Assembly (NCBI RefSeq): GCF_023701485.1
Contig: NZ_JAMQBK010000015.1
Span: 93,479 to 137,601 of the forward strand
Origin: Aporhodopirellula aestuarii
GTDB lineage: Bacteria; Planctomycetota; Planctomycetia; Pirellulales; Pirellulaceae
DNA length: 44,123 bases
Direction: 5' to 3'
Shown: positions 9,734 to 16,999 of the stretch, piece after piece
Layout of the letters: each line of letters opens with the position of its first letter
Numbering within the stretch: the first letter of the stretch is position 1
The notes under the pieces: model-generated
Told to the model about the DNA's origin: nothing
What the model saw: only the letters and a program-made list of their open reading frames with translations
The model's database searches: none
Made by a program: the position numbers and the translations under genes

Positions 9734-10981
9734 TTAGAACTCCCCGTCAATGACTTCGCTTGACGCACGTGTCCCGAGAGCTCCCCACAAACCGTAAGGA
9801 CTCTTGGATCCTGGTGCCCGCGTACCAGTCTTTCCGTATTCAACCATCGCAGCGCGAGAATCGCCCGCTTCGACCGAATCGGTAACAAACTTCACCGCAC
9901 CATCGCCCATCAACACGTGAGCACCGCCCTGGTGACGACTAGACATCCCCAAAACTCCACTTTGCCATGACGGCTGATTTGCATCCCAAGTGCAACTTTC
10001 TCGGTTCGGAGGCAGAATCGTAAAGCATCCTGAATAAGTCGCCAAAGCATCGGACCAATGGAACCCTCGCATCGCAGCCACGGACCCCATCACGGTATCG
10101 GGATGCCAGAATCTCGGACGAGTTGGGTCAATCAGCGGAGTCGTATCATCTTGACACGCCGAAGGGTTCAGCAGGATGGTGCTCTCTGCGGTCACCGCTC
10201 CAGCAGCCTTCGGCAGACTGGTCCGCACATCGTTGTCGCCCAAATCTGTCGTGATTTCACCAGCCGCAATAGTATTGGCTAGCCCATCCAGAAAATCGCG
10301 AAATCTGGTCGACTGAAGCGTCACGAAAGCCCCCCGCAATGACGCACGTGTTCGCAACCCGTAGTAGTCTCCCGTTTGATACTTCGGATGACGCTCTCCG
10401 CGGATGTCGATCGCACCGCGAGCCGACCATGCGATCGAGTCACCCATGCACGCCGCATAGTTGGTTCGCCCCAACGCTGGCAAGCCGGTACCTGGATCAC
10501 TTGGACAACGGTACGCGGGAAGTTCCGTCGACCAGGGAACGTACTGAATTTCCTCAGGAGTCGGACCAAATGCAGGCCAAGGAGTCGTCCCACCAGGATC
10601 GCTAGTCGCGCCGTCGACCCGGCCGAGCAACGGATTGCTGATCTGCTCCCAAAGCGCCTGCTGCTCAATAAATGGTGTGCATCCGACCAGGAAACTCAGG
10701 CGATGCAAGTTACCGTCATCCTTATCGCCCCAGAACCAGTGGTTTGTCGCCGACATAGTGCCCGTTCCCTGCGTCGGCAATTGGTTGTAGGCACTGTGAT
10801 AGTTGTGTAGCGCAAGTCCAATTTGCTTGAAATTGTTACTGCAACTCATCCGCCGAGCAGCCTCGCGAGCCGCCTGGACCGCCGGCAACAACAGCCCAAC
10901 AAGGACTCCGATAATCGCAATCACGACTAATAGCTCAACGAGCGTGAAGCCTCGCGGCTTCGAACCAAATTTTCTTAACAT
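9734..10981 (-). CDS. DUF1559 type II pseudopilin-like protein
   Basis: A 415-aa protein beginning with a type IV prepilin methylation motif ([18 protein letters not shown]) followed by a long hydrophobic helix and [14 protein letters not shown], the hallmark of the DUF1559 (SBP_bac_10) family, which is massively expanded in planctomycetes. Other family features are [36 protein letters not shown] and the C-terminal [20 protein letters not shown]. Length is near the upper end of the usual range. It would be processed by a prepilin peptidase and displayed on the cell surface or inserted in a pseudopilus; exact function is unknown. It starts 330 bp from a divergent small lipoprotein gene, a frequent partner, and lies between two CRTAC1-like genes. 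Confidence 0.96.
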   Translation of the reverse strand: MLRKFGSKPRGFTLVELLVVIAIIGVLVGLLLPAVQAAREAARRMSCSNNFKQIGLALHNYHSAYNQLPTQGTGTMSATNHWFWGDKDDGNLHRLSFLVGCTPFIEQQALWEQISNPLLGRVDGATSDPGGTTPWPAFGPTPEEIQYVPWSTELPAYRCPSDPGTGLPALGRTNYAACMGDSIAWSARGAIDIRGERHPKYQTGDYYGLRTRASLRGAFVTLQSTRFRDFLDGLANTIAAGEITTDLGDNDVRTSLPKAAGAVTAESTILLNPSACQDDTTPLIDPTRPRFWHPDTVMGSVAAMRGFHWSDALATYSGCFTILPPNRESCTWDANQPSWQSGVLGMSSRHQGGAHVLMGDGAVKFVTDSVEAGDSRAAMVEYGKTGTRAPGSKSPYGLWGALGTRASSEVIDGEF

Positions 10982-11311
10982 GTCATGGGACCAATACAGA
11001 AGGCGTAGAAAACTTCAAAACAAGGCAAGCGAGCGTGCTGCCTTCAGCCGAACTGAAACCACCGTAGGCGGTCCAGCACCGCGTAACATAGCCATAAGGG
11101 AAAACCCGCGTGCTTATTCAGATGGCGCCCCCCCCAACCTCGTCACGCGCAATGGATGAAATTTCCAGGAAAATTTTGTGCGGTCGACGATTCACCTAAA
11201 ACCGATCATTTTATCCGGAACAACACATCGCCTTCCGACATTAGCTGTCATGGAAACAGGTGCAGTATCTGTGTTCCCTTTAGATTCGAACCTCCTTTGA
11301 AAGATTGTTCC
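10982..11311. other. Divergent intergenic region
   Basis: Separates the DUF1559 gene (minus) from the small lipoprotein gene (plus) and should contain promoters for both. No convincing -35/-10 pair or operator could be read. The plus-strand frame is open from 11156, but the stretch before 11312 does not look like protein. Confidence 0.5.
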
Positions 11312-11500
11312 ATGAAAATGCTCGCCCTCGCCTGTCTATTCGCTAGCAGCCTTGCTTTGACCGGTTGCGGATCAGGCGAACCAGCCGTCATTGGCCAGAA
11401 CGACCCCGAAGGAATCGCCAGTTACGAAGCCATTATTGCAGAACAACAAATGACCCAACGCAGCATGGAAGACGCTGAAAAAGAGGTTATGTCCAAATAA
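11312..11500 (+). CDS. Small lipoprotein beside DUF1559
   Basis: A 62-aa predicted lipoprotein: MKMLALACLFASSLALTGCG has a short charged start, a hydrophobic core and a lipobox (LTG|C). The mature part is about 44 residues, acidic and helical (PEGIASYEAIIAEQQMTQRS). Small lipoproteins of this kind commonly neighbour DUF1559 genes in planctomycetes, where they may help anchor or fold the pseudopilin-like partner (inference). ATG 11312 is chosen because the lipoprotein signal starts there; GAAAG lies about 8 bp upstream. The stop is TAA followed by GCAGGT, the same nine bases that begin the repeat at 21317, though the match does not continue. Confidence 0.8.
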   Translation: MKMLALACLFASSLALTGCGSGEPAVIGQNDPEGIASYEAIIAEQQMTQRSMEDAEKEVMSK

Positions 11501-11885
11501 GCAGGTCCGCAAACGCCGCGCAATGAACAAACGTCACGTGGACAAACAGCACCTCATGGCGTTTCATCCGATCCCAAGGTGATTCCGATCATTGCCTTTC
11601 ATTCTGAGATCGGATCAATAAGTTTTGCGGCTAGGTTGTGAACTTATCCACGTGGCCATTCGCTCCGCGAATGAGCGTTCCCGTAAGCGTCGTTTGCGGA
11701 GCAAACGGCCACATAGATTCGCCTCAGGCGAATAGATTCACACCCTAGGCGCAAACGCATAAGCAGCCTCACCAACCAAACCGAGGCAACACAGCCTTCG
11801 ATCAAACGTCTCGCGTCATTCATCCACGCTAGAAAGTGATTCCGTTTTCCGTGACATGCTTAATGTTACGGGGAACGGTGATCGG
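11501..11885. other. Convergent intergenic region with palindromic repeats
   Basis: This 385-bp gap lies between the ends of the small lipoprotein gene and the second CRTAC1-like gene. It holds the hairpin cluster at 11652-11733 and no supported gene. The cluster could act as a two-way transcription terminator. Confidence 0.6.
11652..11733. repeat. REP-like cluster of three hairpins
   Basis: GTGGCC (11652-11657) pairs with GGCCAC (11707-11712) and encloses two hairpins: CATTCGC/GCGAATG with loop TCC (11657-11673) and GTTTGC/GCAAAC with loop GGA (11692-11706). A third hairpin, ATTCGCC/GGCGAAT with loop TCA, follows at 11717-11733. The arrangement is typical of dispersed bacterial palindromic elements; copy number elsewhere cannot be seen here. 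Confidence 0.75.
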
Positions 11886-14800
11886 CTACAGAAAAGGCTC
11901 CTGACCCTGAACTACCGTCCACTCACGATCCACTTCCATCGTGTTGATCGCCTGCTCGGTTCCGTCAGGCCATGTGATTTTTGCGGTGACAGGCATTTTG
12001 TTTTGACCGAGCCCAAAGCGGACCAGACGCTCATTGCTACATAGGTACCCATCGCCTGCGGAAATGACGCCGGTCCAGCGGTGACCGTCTTGCTCGATCT
12101 CGATGATGGCACCGATTGCATCGCGAGCTACCGAGCGGCCAATCAATCGGAAGGCGATTTGGTGGTGGTCGGTCTGCGTTTGATTAATCAGTAATGCGAC
12201 CGGTTCGGTTTGATGTGTGACAACGAGATCCGTCTTACCATTTCGATCGGCATCGACCGTCCATAACGCTCTCCCAGAGTGTTTTCCCGACAAATATCCG
12301 CCTGAATCGTGAGTCGGAAAGACGGCAAACCGCTCGCCAGTCGTCTGGTAATAGACCTGCATCGGCTGCAGATACTCCGATTCACTCTCGGAAACAGGAA
12401 AGTCGACATGCCCGTTGGCCACCACCAACTCCAGCAATCCGTCATTATCAAAATCGACAGCTTCGGTTCCGAATCCGACCATCGGAAATGCCGCTTCGGA
12501 GAGGTTTTGCTGCAGCGTCCGGTCGAGCCAAAAACCGTTCCCGTTTTGCTGATGAAATGTGTTGTATTCGTCTTCGAAATTGGTGATGTAAATATCCAGA
12601 TCCCCATCCCGGTCCATGTCCGCGGTAGCGATTCCCATCGATGCTTGCGGGTCAGATCGGTCGTCCGTGGCCAATCCACGCGAGATTCCCGACTCCATCA
12701 ATCGCGGTGATCCCGCCGACGCGTGGCTGTAGTAGTGGTTATTGCTCATGTCGTTGGCGACAAAAATATCCAACCCCGGTTGGCGATCCAAAGACGAAAC
12801 CACAACGCCGAGACCACGCCCCAGCATCGTGGGCTGAAAGCCCCAATCCTCCGTCACATCGGCAAACGTTCCGTCGCCTCGGTTGTGAAAGAGGTTGTCC
12901 GCTTCGGCGGCGAAATAGATCGGCGCACAAGATTTGTGAATGCCCTTTTCTTCGTCCACACACGAATCCGTCACCGGATCGAGCCCCGCGCAGTAGTTCA
13001 AGACAACCACGTCCGAGAGCCCATCACCGTCGATGTCAGCGATCGCACCACTGGATGACCATCGTGAAAGACGATCGGGAAAGACCTTCGCAGTGGCGTC
13101 GGAGAACGTGCCGTCACCGTTGTTGATGTAGGCCGTGTTTTCGCCGTAATTCAACACCAACAAATCGGGAAAACCGTCTTCATTGAGATCGCCCACTGCC
13201 ACGCCTTGCCCAAACCCGGTGTCGTTCGTTCGAGTCTGAACGCCCACGTCTACAAATCGTCCGTCTTGGTTTCGCCACATCGCGTTGGGAGCTGAATCGC
13301 GGTGCGGCGGGGTTCCGCCAGCGGCCGACAAATACAAGTCACACCAACCATCGAGATCAAAATCGATAGCACCGCCGCCACACCCGAGTTCGGAATAAAT
13401 CGGGATGCCAGGTTGGTCCAAATCATCGCGTGTTCGTCCGAAAAACTGCAAACCTCGTTCGGCCGCCTCGTTGACCAGCGTTGGGGCGATCGATGCGACC
13501 GCGATTGTTGGCGCTGACGCGACTCGCGGTTGCGAATCATCCGATCGTCGCTTCGGTTTGGGCAGGTGACCGAGGTCGCAAATCAACTCCGGGTGCTGCT
13601 TGGTGACCTGCCACGGCGTGTCACGACGCAGCGACTTGACGATGTCCTGCCGCACCGACTCCACGTCAACATCGGGTTCGTCAGGCGAGACAGGAAATCC
13701 CATCGCGATGGCTGCCCACGCCTCCGCTTCCCAGGGTCGCCCCAGCCGACTCAGCGTCGTCGCGACGTTGGCGGCTTCGGCTCTCGAATCCCTTCCCGCA
13801 CGATCAAATCGCTTTTTCGCCTGCGTCGCTTGACTCAACTGAGTCGCACGCTGCTGTGCCGCTTCGATGGTCTGCGTCATCTCCTCGACCGACGTTTCCT
13901 CCATGGCAGATTCGGGCAACTGCCGAAGCGTGGCGGCGAGTTTGGCCCACATCAAACCCACGTCCGCATTCCGCTGAGTCGCCTCCCAATACGCCCGCGC
14001 GGCCTCCACAAAGTTGCCTTCATGACGTGCCCAATCGCCTTGCACGCTCCAGTACGCCCATTCAAGTTCGTAACCTTTCGTGCCGGAAATCGCGTCAAAC
14101 CACGCCGGCAATTCCTCATACCGACCCAAATCCGCAAGCGTCCGTCCGAGCAATAATTGAGCGGGCAGAAACTTCGGATGAGCTTCCAAAATTTCGAGCA
14201 GTACCGGTTCCGTTTCCGTCATTTTGCCTTGATCAAACAGTTTTTTAGCCTTGCCGATCAATGGTCGCTTATCGCTCGGGTTTCGCTCGACCATCTGATC
14301 GAGCGAGTCGTTTTCTAAATCCCGCTTTTCGGTGTTACTCAACTCCATCAGCAACTCGACGTCGAATTTTCGGTTTCGCACCAATGTCCGACCGTGCGGG
14401 ATCGCCTCGGTGTGCCGTTCGAAGATGACCAGAAAATCAAACAACCAACGCCGTGTTTCGTCTTGATCGGGATGTTGTGCCACAGCTTCGGAAAGCAGAT
14501 CGATGCCCTCGAAGATTCGCCCTACCGAGATCAGCCCCATCACCGCTTGGTAAACGGCACGTTCATCCGCCAGCGATCCGGCATGCGCGGCATCCACCAA
14601 CAGCCCCACAGCGGCCTCAGGACGTTGGTTTTCGTGTGCAACACGAGCGACCTGAGCAAGAACCTTGGGATCGTGCGAGTGAGCGATCAATACCGCATCG
14701 GTAAATTCATCGGCGACGTCCCAGTTACCCGAACTGATCGCCGCTTGCATCGCCGCCAGCGGCGAAACACCCACACCGTCCGATGCGTTGACAGGATCGC

Positions 14801-14918
14801 CGGGCGACGTTTCCTGCGAACAACCTGAAAACGTCGTGATCATGAGCATCACGATGGAAATGGAAATGATCCACCGTGTTGCTGGACGCGGTGTCACCTC
14901 AGCGAATAGTCGAATCAT
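11886..14918 (-). CDS. TPR / FG-GAP (VCBS) / ASPIC-UnbV lipoprotein, CRTAC1-like (second paralogue)
   Basis: A 1010-aa predicted lipoprotein with an N-terminal hydrophobic segment and lipobox (IVMLMITTFSGC). TPR-like repeats occupy about 40-390; FG-GAP/VCBS motifs (DFDLDGWCDLYLSAAG, DLNEDGFPDLLVLNYG, DMDRDGDLDIYITNFE, DFDNDGLLELVVANGH) fill about 480-850; an ASPIC/UnbV domain (LIGRSVARDAIGAIIEIEQ, SAGDGYLCSNERLVRFGLG) closes the protein. Domain order and many motifs match the gene at 6628-9645, so the two are paralogues. The ATG at 14918 is chosen because it gives a normal lipoprotein signal; the frame is open to 15032 but the extra 38 residues are not signal-like. Function unresolved. Confidence 0.9.
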   Translation of the reverse strand: MIRLFAEVTPRPATRWIISISIVMLMITTFSGCSQETSPGDPVNASDGVGVSPLAAMQAAISSGNWDVADEFTDAVLIAHSHDPKVLAQVARVAHENQRPEAAVGLLVDAAHAGSLADERAVYQAVMGLISVGRIFEGIDLLSEAVAQHPDQDETRRWLFDFLVIFERHTEAIPHGRTLVRNRKFDVELLMELSNTEKRDLENDSLDQMVERNPSDKRPLIGKAKKLFDQGKMTETEPVLLEILEAHPKFLPAQLLLGRTLADLGRYEELPAWFDAISGTKGYELEWAYWSVQGDWARHEGNFVEAARAYWEATQRNADVGLMWAKLAATLRQLPESAMEETSVEEMTQTIEAAQQRATQLSQATQAKKRFDRAGRDSRAEAANVATTLSRLGRPWEAEAWAAIAMGFPVSPDEPDVDVESVRQDIVKSLRRDTPWQVTKQHPELICDLGHLPKPKRRSDDSQPRVASAPTIAVASIAPTLVNEAAERGLQFFGRTRDDLDQPGIPIYSELGCGGGAIDFDLDGWCDLYLSAAGGTPPHRDSAPNAMWRNQDGRFVDVGVQTRTNDTGFGQGVAVGDLNEDGFPDLLVLNYGENTAYINNGDGTFSDATAKVFPDRLSRWSSSGAIADIDGDGLSDVVVLNYCAGLDPVTDSCVDEEKGIHKSCAPIYFAAEADNLFHNRGDGTFADVTEDWGFQPTMLGRGLGVVVSSLDRQPGLDIFVANDMSNNHYYSHASAGSPRLMESGISRGLATDDRSDPQASMGIATADMDRDGDLDIYITNFEDEYNTFHQQNGNGFWLDRTLQQNLSEAAFPMVGFGTEAVDFDNDGLLELVVANGHVDFPVSESESEYLQPMQVYYQTTGERFAVFPTHDSGGYLSGKHSGRALWTVDADRNGKTDLVVTHQTEPVALLINQTQTDHHQIAFRLIGRSVARDAIGAIIEIEQDGHRWTGVISAGDGYLCSNERLVRFGLGQNKMPVTAKITWPDGTEQAINTMEVDREWTVVQGQEPFL

Positions 14919-15255
14919 GAGTGCGAAATCAACGCGAAGTGGAATGGAATGTTGGATGATCGGGAATGATTCTACATCGCCACATCTTGACGGCGAGTAC
15001 AACGTTGCGTGAACGGTAGTTGGAATTAACAAGCGAGCCTACCCGAGTCACCCGCAAGATTTCATTTCGCGAAACGAACACCGTTTTTCTAAAAACATCG
15101 AAACAGAATAGCTCGACTCGCTTATGGATGCATTGAATAAGGCAATGTATCTGTTCACGTGTAACAAGCCCGACAAGCTACCGATACATTCGACCTTCGT
15201 ACCCGTCATCGTGACACCGATGTTTTCCTTCATATTCCGTTTAAAGAATTACCTC
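14919..15255. other. Divergent intergenic region
   Basis: Holds the upstream regions of the CRTAC1-like gene (minus) and the GH88/105-like gene (plus). The plus frame is open from 15124 and has other Met codons (for example 15220), so the glycosidase start could be earlier. No clear promoter, operator or RNA structure was recognised. Confidence 0.45.
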
Positions 15256-16782
15256 ATGCCGATTCGTAATTTGATCTTCACCACCGGATTGATCATGGGC
15301 CTGTTGGCCAGTCCCAACATTTTGAGCGAAGTAAGTTACGCCGACGCAGTACATATTCCGGCGACGTCTGAAAAATCACCCGACTTTCCTGTTCCGAGCG
15401 ACAAACGAGTCCCATTCGGTTGGCCTTCCATCGCCATCGCACCAGCAAACGATGGGACATCGACGTTCGTTCAGTGGTCCGACCAAGAACTACCAACCGG
15501 GGATACGGTCCGGCTTCGGGTTGCCACGGCACTCGATTCCCACGAACCGTTATTGTTGGAGATTCGTGTCCCGAGCGATCCCGAACCACTCGGAAACATC
15601 AAACTCAATTTCTCACCAGTCTTCCAAATCGGTGAATTAACACTCACGCGTGATCAAGCGTCACGCGTTCTCGCCGAAGGCATCCTCATCACGCGAACCG
15701 TCGGCAACGCAGCGTTCCATCTGTTCGGCCCCTCACAGAAATTTTCAACATCGGAGACCCCCGGCATTCCCGCTGTGCTCCAACCGCATCTCATGGTGGC
15801 GGGAGAAACCGATCGCTGGGCGGAGTACATGAAACGACTCGAAGGCGTTGACACGGTTCAACCATTCGGCTGGATGGAGGGTGCGATCCTGGATGGTGTT
15901 TATGAATTGGCTGAGGTCTCCAACAACAAAAAGCTCGCTCACGCTCTCTCTGAGCGAATCAACCTTTACTTGCATGGCGACCAGCTTGTTTACGAAGACC
16001 CCAAGAGTGTTCCCTGCGACAACCGAGTTTATGGGATCGAAGATTCGCTCCCTTTCGCCGTGATCGCTCGGACACGTCCCGATCATCCCACCATCCAACT
16101 CGCGATCGATTTTTGGAAAGACAAACGCCGCTCATCCGGCTTTGCCGAGGGTTGTATCCAGGACGGTGGGCTGTGTAGCGCCGAAGGTTCCTACACGGTG
16201 GGTTACCCGCTCATGCTCATCGGTCGACTGCGAAACGACCCACAACTCGTCGAGATGGCCCTCGACCAATTTCGCATTCGCAAAACATTGCTCATCGAAG
16301 AGGGAGACCTTTGGCTGAGGAACTCCAACGGCCGACGCCACATGAAGAACTGGGCCCGGGGCGTGACTTGGTACTTTCTCGGTCTCGTTCGCGGTATCGC
16401 GGAAGCTCCTGAGGGTACCGACACGAGCGACCTGCGGGCCGAAGCGATTCGCACCATGGACCGGGTACTGCAACATCAACAAGCCAACGGTCTCTGGCGA
16501 AACCTTTTCGATCTCCCTTCACAAACCGTCGACACCTCCGGATCCGCAGGAATCGCAGCCGCACTCGCCATCGGTGCTAGCGAAGGCATCCTTCCTGAAC
16601 GTGCACGTACGGCGGCACTGAAAACCAAAAACGGATTAACCAACTACCTCACGCCCGATGGCCTGCTCGCTCACGGCACCCCGAGTAATCGTTCTCCCGA
16701 AGCCCAAAGCAACCGCCGCGTGATCTTCCCCGTCGGAATGGGACTCACCGCGCAGCTCATTGCGGCGTTGGAAAAGGAATAA
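15256..16782 (+). CDS. Secreted GH88/GH105-like glycosidase (six-hairpin type)
   Basis: A 508-aa exported protein with signal peptide MPIRNLIFTTGLIMGLLASP. About 40-170 form a beta-rich domain; about 200-508 look like the alpha/alpha barrel of GH88/GH105 unsaturated uronyl or rhamnogalacturonyl hydrolases, with FGWMEGAILDGVYELAEVSN, YGIEDSLPFAVIARTRPDHP, NWARGVTWYFLGLVRGIAE and LWRNLFDLPSQTVDTSGSAG. Those families remove unsaturated uronic acids left by polysaccharide lyases. The exact subfamily and the catalytic Asp cannot be fixed by eye. It stands alone: the gene on the left is divergent and the kinase on the right is convergent across a palindrome. Start chosen at the signal peptide Met; longer forms from 15124 are possible but poorer. 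Confidence 0.75.
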   Translation: MPIRNLIFTTGLIMGLLASPNILSEVSYADAVHIPATSEKSPDFPVPSDKRVPFGWPSIAIAPANDGTSTFVQWSDQELPTGDTVRLRVATALDSHEPLLLEIRVPSDPEPLGNIKLNFSPVFQIGELTLTRDQASRVLAEGILITRTVGNAAFHLFGPSQKFSTSETPGIPAVLQPHLMVAGETDRWAEYMKRLEGVDTVQPFGWMEGAILDGVYELAEVSNNKKLAHALSERINLYLHGDQLVYEDPKSVPCDNRVYGIEDSLPFAVIARTRPDHPTIQLAIDFWKDKRRSSGFAEGCIQDGGLCSAEGSYTVGYPLMLIGRLRNDPQLVEMALDQFRIRKTLLIEEGDLWLRNSNGRRHMKNWARGVTWYFLGLVRGIAEAPEGTDTSDLRAEAIRTMDRVLQHQQANGLWRNLFDLPSQTVDTSGSAGIAAALAIGASEGILPERARTAALKTKNGLTNYLTPDGLLAHGTPSNRSPEAQSNRRVIFPVGMGLTAQLIAALEKE

Positions 16783-16852
16783 CTGACGATCAGAATGGGG
16801 TGTGTATCCGCTCGCGGGGGACATCGATTTAATTACTGCGGGATTTCAAAAG

Positions 16853-16912
16853 TAGCGGAACGGCGCGAGCCGTCCGGTAATGCGGGACCGGACGGCTTGC
16901 GCCGTTCCGCTA
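16853..16912. repeat. 60-bp palindromic repeat, possible two-way terminator
   Basis: Two 26-bp arms (16853-16878 and 16887-16912), beginning TAGCGGAACGGC, are reverse complements with one mismatch and are separated by 8 bases. It lies between the converging GH88/105-like and kinase genes. The arm length and GC content fit a REP/BIME-type dispersed element that may also stop transcription in both directions. Confidence 0.8.
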
Positions 16913-16933
16913 TAAAGAGCACTAAAACAATCA

Positions 16934-16999
16934 ATGTCCCGAGCGAGCGGGCGACGATGGACATTATCCCGAGCGAGAATCGGCAGATGTCAGTGCCGA
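16934..16999. repeat. Short repeat-like DNA at the kinase 3' end
   Basis: CCCGAGCGAG occurs twice about 30 bp apart (from 16938 and from 16968); AATGTCC (from 16933) pairs with GGACATT (to 16965); TCGGCA (16980-16985) pairs with TGCCGA (16994-16999). The last kinase codons and its stop lie in this stretch, so a small palindromic element may have inserted here. Evidence is limited to these short matches. Confidence 0.35.

Noticed and set aside
11156..11311. N-terminal extension of the small lipoprotein
   Set aside because: The lipoprotein signal starts cleanly at 11312; the extension is not signal-like and would hide the lipobox inside the protein.
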